Both the position numbers and the translations under genes were made by a program. Source: Rhodococcus sp. ABRD24 (GTDB lineage Bacteria > Actinomycetota > Actinomycetes > Mycobacteriales > Mycobacteriaceae). From it: a stretch of 64,000 nt of DNA. Positions 8,613 to 18,929 of this stretch are shown one piece after another (positions within the stretch are counted from its first letter, which is position 1; each line of letters starts with the position of its first letter). Under the pieces are notes generated by a model that was not told where the DNA came from, ran no database searches, and saw nothing but the letters and a program-made list of their open reading frames with translations. The stretch is taken from positions 186,001 through 250,000 of the forward strand of contig NZ_CP035319.1 of assembly GCF_004328705.1 (NCBI RefSeq). Direction: 5' to 3'.

Positions 8613-9026
8613 TCCGTCGTGCAACGACTACCCGGCGTCTCTGCGCGTAGACCCCGAGGTGCCCCGACAGAGGCATCAGCGCAGCGACCACGGAGCATCC
8701 CTCCCGTGCAGCGACATCGACTTTGTCGTGTTCCCTGGTGTCGCACAGCCATAGAGGCTCGACCTGTGGACATCGACTACGACACGAATCAGCGGCGGTC
8801 TCGGCGAACGGAGACCACTCTGCGCGAGTACGCAGGCTTCGACCCCACGGATACGCGAACTACGACAAGGGAATCCGCGTTGATGCCTCCGATTGTCTTT
8901 GCCGGTGAAGGCTCTCCGGTCCCCGCTTTGCGAGTACCGAAGCGGGGCCAGTGCCGGTGCCGGTGGGGATAGATGGGGCCGCCTCCACGCCGCGGGCTTC
9001 ACGGCGCCCGGGCCGGCCACGTCACC
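8613..9026. other. Gene-poor stretch with one hairpin
   Basis: No supported coding region. CCCCGCTT at 8921-8928 pairs with AAGCGGGG at 8940-8947 around an 11-nt loop; there is no U-run, so termination is only possible. Confidence 0.4.
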
Positions 9027-9104
9027 CGGCACCGGCACGATGGTCTGCATGTGCAGCTGCGGAAGTCGAAGACCGACCAGGACGGGTCCGGTATCACCCG
9101 CGCC
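9027..9104 (+). pseudogene. Tyrosine recombinase (integrase) fragment
   Basis: About 25 codons read DGLHVQLRKSKTDQDGSG, which matches the strand region of phage-type tyrosine recombinases containing the catalytic lysine (usually LRVRRSKTDQEG). Nothing on either side in this frame continues the domain, so only a scrap of an integrase remains. Confidence 0.55.
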
Positions 9105-9431
9105 ATGCCGTACGACGACACCCACCCACTCCCGCCCCGCCGGCCACGAACGAAAACCGCTGCGACTGTCCCGACCCCGCCACCGGAGCCGCCACAGCTC
9201 TCCAGCGACCACTACCATCGCGCCCTCGCCGCGCGCCGCGACGCGGTCGACGCGCTTGCAGACGTCGCCAATGTCCTCGACGATTTCGAAGCCCGCGCCG
9301 ACGCCCTTCTCGAGCAGACCCTGACGATGAACGACAACTGGACCACGGCCAAGCCCCAACTCCCGCATCCATCGAGCTATCCGAGGACCCTAGGAGCAAG
9401 CGACACGTCACCGTGTGCAGACCACTTCTGA
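9105..9431 (+). CDS. Hypothetical protein, possible remnant
   Basis: An ATG at 9105 opens a 108-codon frame in line with the integrase scrap. The first third is Pro/Thr-rich and low in complexity; residues about 30-75 form a convincing amphipathic helical segment (YHRALAARRDAVDALADVAN, then VLDDFEARADALLEQTL). Such short coiled proteins are common in actinobacterial plasmid and element DNA, but no family is recognised. It may be a genuine small gene or the tail of a decayed one. Confidence 0.35.
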   Translation: MPYDDTHPLPPRRPRTKTAATVPTPPPEPPQLSSDHYHRALAARRDAVDALADVANVLDDFEARADALLEQTLTMNDNWTTAKPQLPHPSSYPRTLGASDTSPCADHF

Positions 9432-9514
9432 AATCCGTGCAGGGGACTTCCGAAACTGACGGCGTCTGCGCAGCTCGCGCCTGACCAGCACTCCCGAACC
9501 ACCTGCCCGCAAGA

Positions 9515-9929
9515 ATGCCCGGTCAACGGGGGTCGATCGCTACTCTCGGGTGGCGCTCGAACTGTTGGTCGGCTACACACGCTGCACTACATGCACAGGA
9601 CCTCACCGCGCAGATCGACACCCTGCCCCGCATGGGAATCGATGCCCACCGGATCTATGTCGATCATGGACTGACCGGGACCAATCGTGCCCGTCCCAGG
9701 CTACGTGAGGCCCTTGCGGCGGTACGCGAAGGAGACATGCTGATCGTTGGCAAACTCGATCGCCCGGCCCGATCGGACGGCTGCCGTTCACCACTCTGCC
9801 GATGATTGCCGAGACCGGCCAGCACACACCACCACCGAACTCGCCGAACTGTTCAACGTCGCCCGCTCCACTGTCCACCGCGCCATTCGCCGTGCGGGAA
9901 TCGAGCCGTCCGCGACGGATCGACTCTGA
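9515..9929 (+). pseudogene. Serine resolvase with internal deletion
   Basis: The N-terminal part of a resolvase catalytic domain is read from about 9598 (TAQIDTLPRMGIDAHRIYVD, then GLTGTNRARP and GDMLIVGKLDRPARS), but the initial GYARVST motif with the nucleophile is degraded. After 9780 the frame changes, and the C-terminal helix-turn-helix appears at about 9827-9900 (TTTELAELFNVARSTVHRAI). The middle of the catalytic domain, normally around 80 residues, is missing. The element it served has been lost. Confidence 0.75.
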
Positions 9930-10157
9930 GCTGCGGCCCAGGTTCTCGCGATACCGACAGGCTGTAGCCCGCTGCCACATCGGGATTCGACCTGAACTGC
10001 CTCAGTTCGCTCAGCGAAAGCTGAGCAGGAAGATCTCCGTGCTCGGTCATATCCGCCCGAAGCTCCCCGAGTACTACGGCTACCCATCGAGGACCGTTTC
10101 CCGCATGCGGTACCGCTGTTCACGCGGAAGAGTGAATCCGGAGCCGATCGCCGAACA

Positions 10158-10745
10158 CTACGGCGAGGTACTCGCGGGGAACAGTCGCTCGACCGCGGCG
10201 ACGATCGCCGCGCGACGGTCGGCCAGGAATTGGCCACCAGCCGCGGCTTCGGCAGCTGCCACACCGGGTTGCCCAGCCCAAGCCATCGCCAGCTGGTTGA
10301 CGAACATGAGGATGTCGAGTGGGTTCCACGACGGATCAAGCAGCCCGTCCCGCTGCGCGCGACGCAGCTGTCCGATTTTGCGGTTCGCCGTCTCCGCGGA
10401 GGCGTCATCGGGTTCACTGTCGGCGAGTTCAAGCTGTCCCCAGCGCATGAGACGCATGTTGTCCGGATTCGCCACGAAGTAGTCGTGAACTCGCCCGGCA
10501 TAACCGGGTAGATCGGCAGGATTCATGCGCGTCGCTTCTGCGATCGCTTCGAGTTCCTGGGCCACGACGAATTGGTAGAGCTCGTCCTTGCTACGAAAGT
10601 AGGCGTAGACGCGTTCCTTGCTGGTTCTGGCGGCCTTTGCAATTCGGTCGATTCGCGCACCGGCAATCCCGTAGCGAGCGAACTCAGCCTTGGCGGCCCC
10701 GAGAACGCGGCCGCGGGTCGAATCATCGCTGGACGAGGAGGCCAT
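10158..10745 (-). CDS. TetR family transcriptional repressor
   Basis: 195 residues. The N-terminal DNA-binding domain (about 10-57) is typical: RVLGAAKAEFARYGIAGARI, then the recognition helix in IAKAARTSKERVYAYFRSKDE. The rest is an all-helical ligand domain with a W-rich segment (LMRWGQLELAD) seen in TetR proteins of the AcrR-like group with a C-terminal DUF-type domain. It is divergent from an aldo-keto reductase gene; two copies of one operator-like sequence lie between them, so it probably represses both itself and the reductase. The ligand is unknown. Confidence 0.92.
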   Translation of the reverse strand: MASSSSDDSTRGRVLGAAKAEFARYGIAGARIDRIAKAARTSKERVYAYFRSKDELYQFVVAQELEAIAEATRMNPADLPGYAGRVHDYFVANPDNMRLMRWGQLELADSEPDDASAETANRKIGQLRRAQRDGLLDPSWNPLDILMFVNQLAMAWAGQPGVAAAEAAAGGQFLADRRAAIVAAVERLFPASTSP

Positions 10746-10759
10746 TCCCCAATCCTAAC

Positions 10760-10782
10760 AAAACCGAACTATTCAGTTTGAC
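10760..10782 (-). promoter_or_regulatory. Operator copy 1 for the TetR repressor
   Basis: Read on the minus strand this site matches CAAACYRAAYAGTTCGGTTT, and the same motif occurs in the opposite orientation 45 bases away. It lies 15 bases upstream of the tetR start, where binding would block its transcription. Confidence 0.6.
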
Positions 10783-10804
10783 GAGCGGAACCCGTCGCAG
10801 TATG

Positions 10805-10829
10805 GTCAAACCAAACAGTTCGGTTTGAT
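10805..10829 (+). promoter_or_regulatory. Operator copy 2 for the TetR repressor
   Basis: The plus strand has the motif CAAACYRAAYAGTTCGGTTT with dyad symmetry: CAAACC at the left pairs with GGTTTG at the right. It sits directly before the ribosome binding site (AGGAGGGG, 10832-10839) of the aldo-keto reductase. Confidence 0.65.
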
Positions 10830-10844
10830 TCAGGAGGGGCATTC

Positions 10845-11798
<954 letters not shown>

Positions 11799-11801
11799 CA
11801 A

Positions 11802-11836
11802 GCGGTCCGGTGGCCTGGCCCACCCCACCGGACCGC
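11802..11836 (+). terminator. Hairpin terminator of the aldo-keto reductase gene
   Basis: GCGGTCCGGTGG (11802-11813) and CCACCGGACCGC (11825-11836) form a perfect 12-bp stem with an 11-nt loop, 4 bases after the stop codon. Confidence 0.6.
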
Positions 11837-11872
11837 GACGCCCCGGTCTCGCACCGCGATCTGGCGTGTTGC

Positions 11873-11895
11873 CGCCGCCCGGCGGCGCTCTTTTG
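11873..11895 (+). terminator. Second hairpin followed by a U-run
   Basis: GCCGCC-GCCC-GGCGGC is followed by CTCTTTT, a classical intrinsic terminator pattern behind the reductase gene. Confidence 0.6.
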
Positions 11896-12362
11896 CTGTT
11901 CGAAAAGGTGGGATTGGCCGCCTGCGAGCTACCTGCACTTCTGTTATTTAACTCATTCCGTCGGGTACAGACCTCCGCGTACCGACTCCGCTGGGGTTAG
12001 ACTGAGCAACCAGAGACCGGGTAGACGCGTGAGCATCGCCGCGAACCCGCTTCCGGCAGTCGGATGTCCAGCGAGAAAGCCCCTCGATCCTCGCCCGCCC
12101 TGGCGAGCGACTCCCCCGCTTAGATCGAGTGCCTGATCGAATGGCGCCCACAGTCGCTGCGGGCCCCGATTCCCCCGGGCACGGGCCAGCTCTCCGAATC
12201 GGCGAGTGGCTATGTTCCGCAATGCAAGGAGTCGATTCCAGGCACCGGCAGTGGAGGGCATCCCGCATCCCCACCCGAGGACTGCGTGAGGCGAGGCGAT
12301 CACCTTATTTCGGGAATTGAATGTTTTCCGTCTCGATCGGATTTCTCTTCGATAGAGATTGA
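11896..12362. other. Intergenic, nothing recognised
   Basis: About 470 bases between the reductase terminators and the gcvP terminator. Overlapping frames up to 116 codons exist on the minus strand but are low-complexity, Arg/Gly-rich and without a recognisable domain. Confidence 0.4.
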
Positions 12363-12397
12363 CGCGGCCCGACCTGAATGAACCTGGCCGGGCCGCG
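12363..12397 (-). terminator. gcvP terminator hairpin
   Basis: CGCGGCCCG (12363-12371) pairs perfectly with CGGGCCGCG (12389-12397), beginning 8 bases past the gcvP stop. The U-rich tail is weak. Confidence 0.55.
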
Positions 12398-12405
12398 AAA
12401 CCGAA

Positions 12406-15249
12406 TCAGTCGCTGTACGCCTCGATCGGCGGGCACGAGCACACGAGGTTGCGGTCCCCGTGCGCGCCATCGATGCGACGCACGGCCGGCCACACCTTCG
12501 GGCGAGCCTTGCCGCGCGGGTAGACCGCGACCTCCCTCGAGTAGGGGTGTTTCCATTCGGAAACAAGACACTCTGCGGTGTGCGGGGCTCCCCGCAACGG
12601 GTTGTCGTCGACGGGCCACTCCCCTGCCCCGACCCGGTCGATCTCGCGACGAATCGCGATCATTGCCTCGCAGAACTCGTCGATCTCGTCGAGGTTCTCA
12701 CTCTCGGTGGGCTCCACCATCAGCGTGCCGGCCACCGGGAAGCTCATTGTCGGCGCATGGAAGCCGTAGTCCGCGAGGCGCTTGGCGACGTCGTCGACCG
12801 TCACACCGGTCTCCTTCGTGAGCGGACGCAGGTCCAGGATGCACTCGTGCGCGACCATGCCGTTCTCGCCCGTGTAGAGCACCGGGAAGTGCTCGTCGAG
12901 ACGACGTGCGATGTAGTTGGCCGACGCGATGGCTGTCAGCGATGCGCGCCGCAGACCTTGCGCACCCATCATCTTGATGTAGGTCCAGGTGATGGGCAGG
13001 ATCGACGCGCTTCCGTAGGGCGCCGCCGACACCGGACCGGCCTCGCCGAGTTCAGGGGCCATCGGATGCCCGGGCAGGAACGGTGCGAGGTGCGATCGCA
13101 CACCGATCGGCCCGACACCGGGACCGCCGCCGCCGTGCGGGATGCAAAACGTCTTGTGCAGGTTCAAATGGCTCACGTCACCACCGAACCGGCCCGGACG
13201 GGCCAGTCCGACAAGAGCATTGAGGTTCGCTCCGTCGACGTACACCTGGCCACCCGCGTCGTGGACGGCCGCGCAGATCTCGCCGATCTCGTGCTCGTAC
13301 ACACCGTGCGTCGACGGGTAGGTGATCATGATCGCGGCGAGACGCTCGGCATGGTCGGCGATCTTGGCGCGCAGGTCGTCGAGGTCGACATCGCCGTTCT
13401 CTCGGCACGCCACGACCTCGACCCGCATGCCCGCCATGACCGCTGAGGCGGCGTTGGTGCCATGCGCGCTGGAGGGGATCAGGCAGGTGTCGCGGTGACT
13501 GTCGCCGCGGCTGAGGTGATAGTTGCGGATCGCGAGCAGGCCCGCGTACTCGCCCTGGCTGCCGGCATTCGGCTGCAGGCTCACCGCGTCGTAGCCGGTG
13601 ATCGCGACCAGCCAGTCCTGAAGATCTTCGATCACCTGCAGCATCCCCGGTGTGTCCGACGCGGGAGCGAACGGGTGCAGTTTCGAGAAGCCCGGCCACG
13701 TGATGGGTTCCATCTCGGCGGTCGCATTGAGCTTCATGGTGCACGACCCGAGCGGGATCATGCTGCGGTCGAGCGCAATATCCTTGTCGGACAACGACCG
13801 CAGGTACCGCAGCATCGCGGTCTCCGTGCGGTACTTCGTGAACGACTCGTGCTCGAGGTAGCCGCTGGTGCGGTTCCCGAACGGGGCCGGCGCGACGTCG
13901 ACGACAGTGCCCGCCGTCAGCCCGAACGCGGCGAGGACCGACGCGGTGTGCTCGACGGTGGTCGCCTCGTCGCACGCGATGCCGACGTGGTCGCTGTCGA
14001 CCAGACGCAGGTTGATGCCCCAAGCCTGTGCATTCTCTACGACCTCGACCGCCCGGCCGGGCACCCGGGCGAGCACGGTGTCGAAGAACTCTCCGTGCAC
14101 CACCTCCACGCCCGCTGCTTGCAGACCTGCCGCAATGAACTCGGCATGACGGTGCACCCGCTGCGCGATGGCCTTCAGTCCCTCGGCGCCGTGGTAGCTG
14201 GCATACATCGCCGCGACTATCGCGAGCAGCACCTGTGCGGTGCAGATGTTGGATGTCGCCTTCTCACGACGGATGTGCTGCTCGCGGGTCTGCAGTGCCA
14301 GTCGGTAGGCCTTGTCGCCGTCGACGTCGACCGAGATGCCGACCAGGCGGCCCGGGAGCTGACGTGCATGCTTGGTATGCACGGCTAGATAGCCCGCATG
14401 CGGGCCACCGAAACCCATGGGAACGCCGAAACGCTGGGTCGTGCCGAAGCACGCGTCGGCACCTTGTTCGCCGGGCGGGGTCAGCAGGGTCAACGCCAGC
14501 AGGTCGGCACCGACGGCCACGAGCGCGCCGCGCTCATGTGCCTCGGCGATCATCGACGTGTGGTCGACGACCCTCCCCGAAGCACCGGGCAGCTGCGCGA
14601 GCACGCCGAAGAACTCACCGTCCGGCAGGCCCTGCGTCAGATCAGCCTCGACGATCTCGATGCCGAGCGGCTCGGCACGCGTGATCACCACGGCGCGGGT
14701 CTGCGGGAACAGGTCGGTGTCCAGGACGAACCGCGGGGACTTGCTGCGAGAGGCACGACGCAGCAGGGTCATCGCCTCGGCCGCGGCCGTGCCCTCGTCG
14801 AGCATCGACGAGTTCGCGATCTCCATGCCCGTCAGATCGCCGACCATCGTCTGGAAGTTGAGTAGCGCCTCGAGCCGGCCCTGGCTGATCTCCGGCTGAT
14901 ACGGCGTGTAGGCGGTGTACCAGGCCGGGTTTTCGAGGATGTTGCGCACCAGCACGGGCGGAGTGAGGGTGTCGTAGTAGCCGAGACCCACCATCGAGAC
15001 GGCGACCGTGTTGCGAGCTGCCAGCGCAGACAGGGCAATCAGCGCCTCGTGTTCGGTGAGAGGCGAGTCCAGGGTGTCGAGCCCGGCGGCGACACCACCC
15101 GGCGCCGCGTCCAGGATGCTGGCGGGCACCGCGCGCGTTGCGAGCTCATCGAGCGAGGCAACCCCGACGACATCGAGGATGCGGGCCAGTTCGGCCGAAT
15201 CGGGGCCGACGTGGCGGTCAGCGAACGAATGGCTACGAGCGTCGATCAA
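12406..15249 (-). CDS. gcvP: Glycine dehydrogenase (decarboxylating), P protein
   Basis: PLP enzyme of the glycine cleavage system: it decarboxylates glycine and passes the aminomethyl group to the lipoyl arm of GcvH. The single-chain form has 947 residues, the usual size. The PLP lysine lies in the [18 protein letters not shown] motif (C-terminal half); the N-terminal half carries FADRHVGPD and [19 protein letters not shown] chose TTG at 15249 because GGGAG lies 6 bases upstream and the family N-terminus follows directly; the frame upstream to 15528 is the riboswitch region. gcvH is encoded 3.2 kb upstream on the same strand. Expression is likely controlled by the glycine riboswitch in the leader. 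Confidence 0.97.
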   Translation of the reverse strand: MIDARSHSFADRHVGPDSAELARILDVVGVASLDELATRAVPASILDAAPGGVAAGLDTLDSPLTEHEALIALSALAARNTVAVSMVGLGYYDTLTPPVLVRNILENPAWYTAYTPYQPEISQGRLEALLNFQTMVGDLTGMEIANSSMLDEGTAAAEAMTLLRRASRSKSPRFVLDTDLFPQTRAVVITRAEPLGIEIVEADLTQGLPDGEFFGVLAQLPGASGRVVDHTSMIAEAHERGALVAVGADLLALTLLTPPGEQGADACFGTTQRFGVPMGFGGPHAGYLAVHTKHARQLPGRLVGISVDVDGDKAYRLALQTREQHIRREKATSNICTAQVLLAIVAAMYASYHGAEGLKAIAQRVHRHAEFIAAGLQAAGVEVVHGEFFDTVLARVPGRAVEVVENAQAWGINLRLVDSDHVGIACDEATTVEHTASVLAAFGLTAGTVVDVAPAPFGNRTSGYLEHESFTKYRTETAMLRYLRSLSDKDIALDRSMIPLGSCTMKLNATAEMEPITWPGFSKLHPFAPASDTPGMLQVIEDLQDWLVAITGYDAVSLQPNAGSQGEYAGLLAIRNYHLSRGDSHRDTCLIPSSAHGTNAASAVMAGMRVEVVACRENGDVDLDDLRAKIADHAERLAAIMITYPSTHGVYEHEIGEICAAVHDAGGQVYVDGANLNALVGLARPGRFGGDVSHLNLHKTFCIPHGGGGPGVGPIGVRSHLAPFLPGHPMAPELGEAGPVSAAPYGSASILPITWTYIKMMGAQGLRRASLTAIASANYIARRLDEHFPVLYTGENGMVAHECILDLRPLTKETGVTVDDVAKRLADYGFHAPTMSFPVAGTLMVEPTESENLDEIDEFCEAMIAIRREIDRVGAGEWPVDDNPLRGAPHTAECLVSEWKHPYSREVAVYPRGKARPKVWPAVRRIDGAHGDRNLVCSCPPIEAYSD

Positions 15250-15305
15250 GTGAACTCCCAGGCAGGTCGAAAGGTCCAGGACACGCTCCACGATGAGGAA
15301 CGTTC

Positions 15306-15530
15306 CTCCCCCTCTGTCGCCTGCTCGGGAGACCCGAGCGCCTGAGAGATTCGGCTGCCACGTCGTCCGCGCCTGAGCATGGACGTGCGCGCCTTTCCCC
15401 GTGGGCGGGTGGGTACTCCCACCGCTTTCCAGAGGCGTCGGAGCCCGCACGGTCCTGGGTACCTGAGAGATTGACGGGGAGGTGCTGCTCCTTCGGCGCC
15501 CGGACAGGTGCCCGGAACTCTCCCGCACGA
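15306..15530 (-). promoter_or_regulatory. Tandem glycine riboswitch
   Basis: On the minus strand the first aptamer starts GGGAGAGTTCC, then GCGCCGAAGGAGCA and AATCTCTCAGGTACCCAGGAC. The second has CTCTGGAAAGCGG, a repeat of the core as GAATCTCTCAGGC, and closes with GACAGAGGGGGAGG near 15306. The paired TCTCTCAGG cores and CGAAGG/GGAAAG elements match the gcvT-type glycine riboswitch, which senses glycine and turns on glycine cleavage genes. It ends about 57 bases before the gcvP TTG start, fitting control of that gene. Confidence 0.9.
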
Positions 15531-15588
15531 CGGCGACGCCCCGCCATTCTATGCCACCGCGCAGGATGCAACGAACGCCCGGTACCGG

Positions 15589-16212
15589 CTATCCGGTCTT
15601 GCGGTCGCCCCGGTTCTTGCGGCGAGACGCCAATTCGTCCTCAGGACTCTGCTCGGCCGCGCCACCATCGGCACGCTCGGCCGGGAAGTCAGCGATGGTG
15701 CCGGTGAGCTCGCGCATAGCTCCGCTCACCGCGATCCCGAAGACTCCCTGACCGCCCTGGAGCAGGTCGACGACCTCTTCCGCAGACATGCATTCGTAAA
15801 CGGTTGTTCCATCGGAGAACAGGGTGATTCGAGCAAGGTCGCGCACACCGCGCTGGCGCAAGTGATCGACCGCGACCCGGATGTTCTGCAGTGAGATCCC
15901 GGTGTCGAGGAGTCGTTTGACGATCTTGAGGACGAGAATGTCCTTGAAGGAGTACAGACGTTGGCTGCCGGAACCGGCGGCGCCGCGGATCGAAGGCACG
16001 ACCAGATTGGTACGGGCCCAGTAGTCCAGCTGACGGTAGGTGATGCCGGCGATCTGGCATGCACTCGGTACGCGGTAGCCGACGAGCTCGTCCGGGATGG
16101 AATCGTCGGGGAACAACCCTGGCTGCGTTTCCTGATCGACAATCGGCGCCACGACCGATGCCTCGTCAGTAGACGCGAGATTCAACTGGTGCTCCTGCGG
16201 CCGATCTCCCAC
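15589..16212 (-). CDS. MerR family regulator (Rv1830-like)
   Basis: 207 residues. The MerR helix-turn-helix at about 47-115 reads YRVPSACQIAGITYRQLDYW, RLYSFKDILVLKIVKRLL, with a long dimerisation helix following (ISLQNIRVAVDHLRQRGVRD). The C-terminal domain (ITLFSDGTTVYECMSAEEVV) lacks metal-binding cysteines. Position and sequence match M. tuberculosis Rv1830 (reported as the division regulator McdR), which neighbours gcvP there as well. The tail is charged and disordered. It runs in the same direction as the DUF151 and second MerR genes. Confidence 0.92.
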   Translation of the reverse strand: MGDRPQEHQLNLASTDEASVVAPIVDQETQPGLFPDDSIPDELVGYRVPSACQIAGITYRQLDYWARTNLVVPSIRGAAGSGSQRLYSFKDILVLKIVKRLLDTGISLQNIRVAVDHLRQRGVRDLARITLFSDGTTVYECMSAEEVVDLLQGGQGVFGIAVSGAMRELTGTIADFPAERADGGAAEQSPEDELASRRKNRGDRKTG

Positions 16213-16474
16213 TGACTACTCCCTCTCGCATGTTCAGCAGCGGCTGACAGGTGGGGCGTGGCATTCGACTCTCCCCGCTACCTGCAATCGCTCACTCGTG
16301 ACAACCGAGTAAACCCGAACGGTGGATCTACTCAGAGTACGCCCTGGACAGACAGCGTGGCGGGGGTTCAAGGACCCGGACGCTGACAACGCCCCCGACG
16401 CTATGGCCCCGGCGGGGCAGGGTCAACGCGACGCGCCCAAGAAAACTAAACCTAAAGTTGAGGTAGAGACTTAA

Positions 16475-16948
16475 TCAGCCGTCGGTCGCCTTGAAATCAT
16501 CCGGCGACACCGACTCGAGGAACTCTTTGAACTTCTCGACTTCGTCCTCACGCTCGTCCGGCATCACCAGTCCAGCCTCCTCGAGGACGGCTTCCTCGAC
16601 GAAAATCGGGACTCCGATCCGCAACGCAATCGCGATGGAATCGGATGGGCGCGCGGAAACCCGGATGTCGTCATCGAAAACCAGGTCGGCGTAGAACGTG
16701 CCTGCCTGCAGATCCACGATGCGCACCTCGCGCAGCGCGTGACCGAACGCCTCCAGCAGGTCTTTGATGAGGTCGTGCGTCAGCGGGCGCGCCGGTTCGA
16801 CACCCTGCTGTTCCAGCGCGATCGCGGTAGCCTCCGTCTGTCCGATCCAGATCGGCAGATAGCGGTCGCCATCACTCTCACGCAAAAGCAGCACTGGCTG
16901 GTTCTGCGGCTGCTCGACACGGATTCCGATCACGCGCATCTCGCTCAT
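16475..16948 (-). CDS. DUF151 bifunctional nuclease family protein (Rv1829-like)
   Basis: 157 residues of the BFN/DUF151 family, with the conserved core NQPVLLLRESDGDRYLPIWI, AIALEQQGVEPARPLTHDL, and the FYADLVFDDDIRVSARPSDS block. Plant and Thermotoga relatives have nuclease activity; the function in actinobacteria is unsettled. The ATG at 16948 is chosen because GGAGG lies 6 bases upstream; an in-frame GTG at 16960 overlaps that site. It is flanked on both sides by MerR genes, an arrangement conserved in mycobacteria. Confidence 0.93.
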   Translation of the reverse strand: MSEMRVIGIRVEQPQNQPVLLLRESDGDRYLPIWIGQTEATAIALEQQGVEPARPLTHDLIKDLLEAFGHALREVRIVDLQAGTFYADLVFDDDIRVSARPSDSIAIALRIGVPIFVEEAVLEEAGLVMPDEREDEVEKFKEFLESVSPDDFKATDG

Positions 16949-17047
16949 CGTGTCCTCCACCTCGCACCGGTGATCGGGTCCACCTGATCCGGTGTCCGAG
17001 CCCCGCCTGACGTACTGCCCCGATTCTATTCGAACGAACTGTGGCCG

Positions 17048-17785
17048 TCAGCGATCGAGAGCGCCCCGCACAGCGGACTTGACAAGGCATGTGTGGAGAG
17101 TCAGCGACAGAGCGGCCAGCTCCCGCACCATTTCTTCGGCACGATCCCGGGCTCCGGCATCTCGCCCTTTCGCAACGGGCCCGGCAATCTGCGCAACGAG
17201 GCCGGCCTCACGATCTGCAGCCAACTTGAAGGCCCGCAGATGCCGAACCTCGAGACCGAAGTCGGACATCGCCTTTGCGGTCCGGGCCAGCGTCACGGCA
17301 TCCTCGTCGAAGAAGCCTGCCGGTCCGGGAACGACGAGCGCACTACGCAGCAGTTCGCCCAGGAACCGCTCGTCGATACCGGAACGCGAGATCAGGTCTT
17401 CCCGGCTGATGCGCACCTCTCGATCGACCCGGAACTCGTCCGGCGATACCTCGCCCGGGGCGATCGCCAGTGTGCGAGGCCGTCGTGGAGCCGCATCGAC
17501 GGCACCGACGGTCGCGACGCCACTGTCGATCGCCTCGAGCTGTTCCTTGATCACCTTGAGTGGCAAGTACTGGTCCCGCTGCGCCGTGAGCACGAAACGC
17601 AGCCGCTCACAGTCCTCGATCGAGAACCTCCGGTACCCGGACGGCGTGCGTTCGGGACTGACCAGTCCTTCAGCTTCGAGGAACCGGATCTTCGATATCG
17701 TGACATCCGGGAAATCCGGACGAAGTCGATCGAGCACCGTGCCGATCGACATACCCGTGGCGGCCTGCTGCCGCACGGCGGTCAT
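17048..17785 (-). CDS. MerR family regulator (Rv1828-like)
   Basis: 245 residues. The N-terminal winged helix begins MSIGTVLDRLRPDFPDVTIS, then KIRFLEAEGLVSPERTPSGY and RRFSIEDCERLRFVL. The long C-terminal region contains a second helical domain (ISREDLISRSGIDERFLGEL) rather than a metal-binding end, as in Rv1828. It overlaps the garA stop by 4 nt, so it is translated together with garA, suggesting that the pair forms one regulatory unit. Effector unknown. Confidence 0.92.
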   Translation of the reverse strand: MTAVRQQAATGMSIGTVLDRLRPDFPDVTISKIRFLEAEGLVSPERTPSGYRRFSIEDCERLRFVLTAQRDQYLPLKVIKEQLEAIDSGVATVGAVDAAPRRPRTLAIAPGEVSPDEFRVDREVRISREDLISRSGIDERFLGELLRSALVVPGPAGFFDEDAVTLARTAKAMSDFGLEVRHLRAFKLAADREAGLVAQIAGPVAKGRDAGARDRAEEMVRELAALSLTLHTCLVKSAVRGALDR

Positions 17786-18279
17786 TGGTTTCCTGCACCA
17801 GCCGCGGACTCACCGATCTGGGGGCCGCCGGAGTTTCCGCGCGGGCCGGTGAGGAAGACGAGCCGGAACTTGCCGATCTGCACCTCGTCACCGTTTGCGA
17901 GAACCGCCGAGTCCACCGGCTCGCGGTTGACATAGGTGCCATTCAGGCTGCCCACGTCGACCACCTGGAACTCGTCGTCATCCTGACGGAACTCCGCGTG
18001 ACGGCGGCTGACGGTGACGTCATCGAGGAAGATGTCACTGTCCGGGTGCCGCCCGGCCGAGGTCGTCGGCTGATCGAGCAGGAAACGAGAGCCGGCATTC
18101 GGCCCCCGCTTGACGACGAGCAGCGCGGACCCGGCCGGCAGTCCCTCGACTCCGGAGACCGGAGCCTCGGCCGTCTGGGATGAAGCGGTGTCCAACTCGC
18201 TGAGAAAATCAGCACGGAATACCGATGTGGTCTCGGCCGGTGTCTCACCGTAAACCGCGTCGTTGCCGTTCTCGCTCAC
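17782..18279 (-). CDS. garA: FHA-domain metabolic regulator GarA
   Basis: 165 residues. The N-terminal phosphorylation motif ETTSVFRADFLSEL contains the twin threonines targeted by PknB and PknG in mycobacteria. The FHA domain occupies about 52-145, with GRHPDSD, VSRRHAEF and SLNGTYVN as the phosphothreonine-binding loops. Unphosphorylated GarA inhibits 2-oxoglutarate dehydrogenase and glutamate dehydrogenase and activates glutamate synthase (established for the family). The C-terminal tail is Gly-rich. gcvH lies about 200 bases upstream. Confidence 0.96.
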   Translation of the reverse strand: MSENGNDAVYGETPAETTSVFRADFLSELDTASSQTAEAPVSGVEGLPAGSALLVVKRGPNAGSRFLLDQPTTSAGRHPDSDIFLDDVTVSRRHAEFRQDDDEFQVVDVGSLNGTYVNREPVDSAVLANGDEVQIGKFRLVFLTGPRGNSGGPQIGESAAGAGNQ

Positions 18280-18480
18280 CGTTTCTCCTCCTCAGTCCGA
18301 CTACCCGAGAAGTTACCGAACACTCCCGGGGTCACGCGGTACAACTAGGCCTCGACGAATCTCGGCCACGATCACATTCCGATGCGGATCTGCGGCCCGA
18401 CACGGCATTGCGCTCACCTCGACCGTACCCTGAGACCGGCGGTGCGTGTAGGTGGACAGGCCGTGCGCGAGTGCGCGATA

Positions 18481-18885
18481 TCAGCTGCCGGAAACCGCCC
18501 GGTATCCGTCGGCATCGAGAGTTCCGGCCAACACCTCGTCGAGCGCAGCCTCGTCCTCGACCTCGAGGTCGACGAGCCACCCGCCGCCGTACGGTTCGGT
18601 GTTCACCAACTCCGGGCTACCGTCCAGATCAGTGTTGACGGCAACAACTTTGGCAGTCAGCGGCGCGTAGATATCGGACACGCTCTTCGTCGATTCAACC
18701 TCGCCGAACGACTCACCAGAGGTCACGACGTCACCGGCGGCGGGCAGCTGGACGAACACGACGTCGCCGAGCTGAGACTGCGCGAAGTCCGTGATGCCCA
18801 CACGAACCGACGCCGGACCCGTACGCCGAACCCATTCGTGCTCTGCTGTGTAGCGCAGATCGGCAGGGGTAGCGAGCTCACTCAA
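18481..18885 (-). CDS. gcvH: Glycine cleavage system H protein
   Basis: 134 residues. Carries the lipoyl arm that shuttles the aminomethyl group between the P, T and L proteins. The lipoylation lysine lies in [16 protein letters not shown], and the N-terminal [11 protein letters not shown] motif is standard. GcvP is encoded downstream on the same strand, but garA, two MerR genes and DUF151 lie between; gcvT and lpd are not in the window. It has no riboswitch of its own that I can see. Confidence 0.96.
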   Translation of the reverse strand: MSELATPADLRYTAEHEWVRRTGPASVRVGITDFAQSQLGDVVFVQLPAAGDVVTSGESFGEVESTKSVSDIYAPLTAKVVAVNTDLDGSPELVNTEPYGGGWLVDLEVEDEAALDEVLAGTLDADGYRAVSGS

Positions 18886-18929
18886 GGTGGCTTCCTTTCG
18901 GTGTGATCCGACGAACGGGCCGGAGAAGA

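Noticed and set aside
11948..12303. Overlapping minus-strand frames of 108 and 116 codons
   Set aside because: No domain, no ribosome binding site, and compositional shadows of GC-rich intergenic DNA.
12460..14388. Plus-strand frames of about 300 codons opposite gcvP
   Set aside because: Antisense shadows of a complete gcvP gene.
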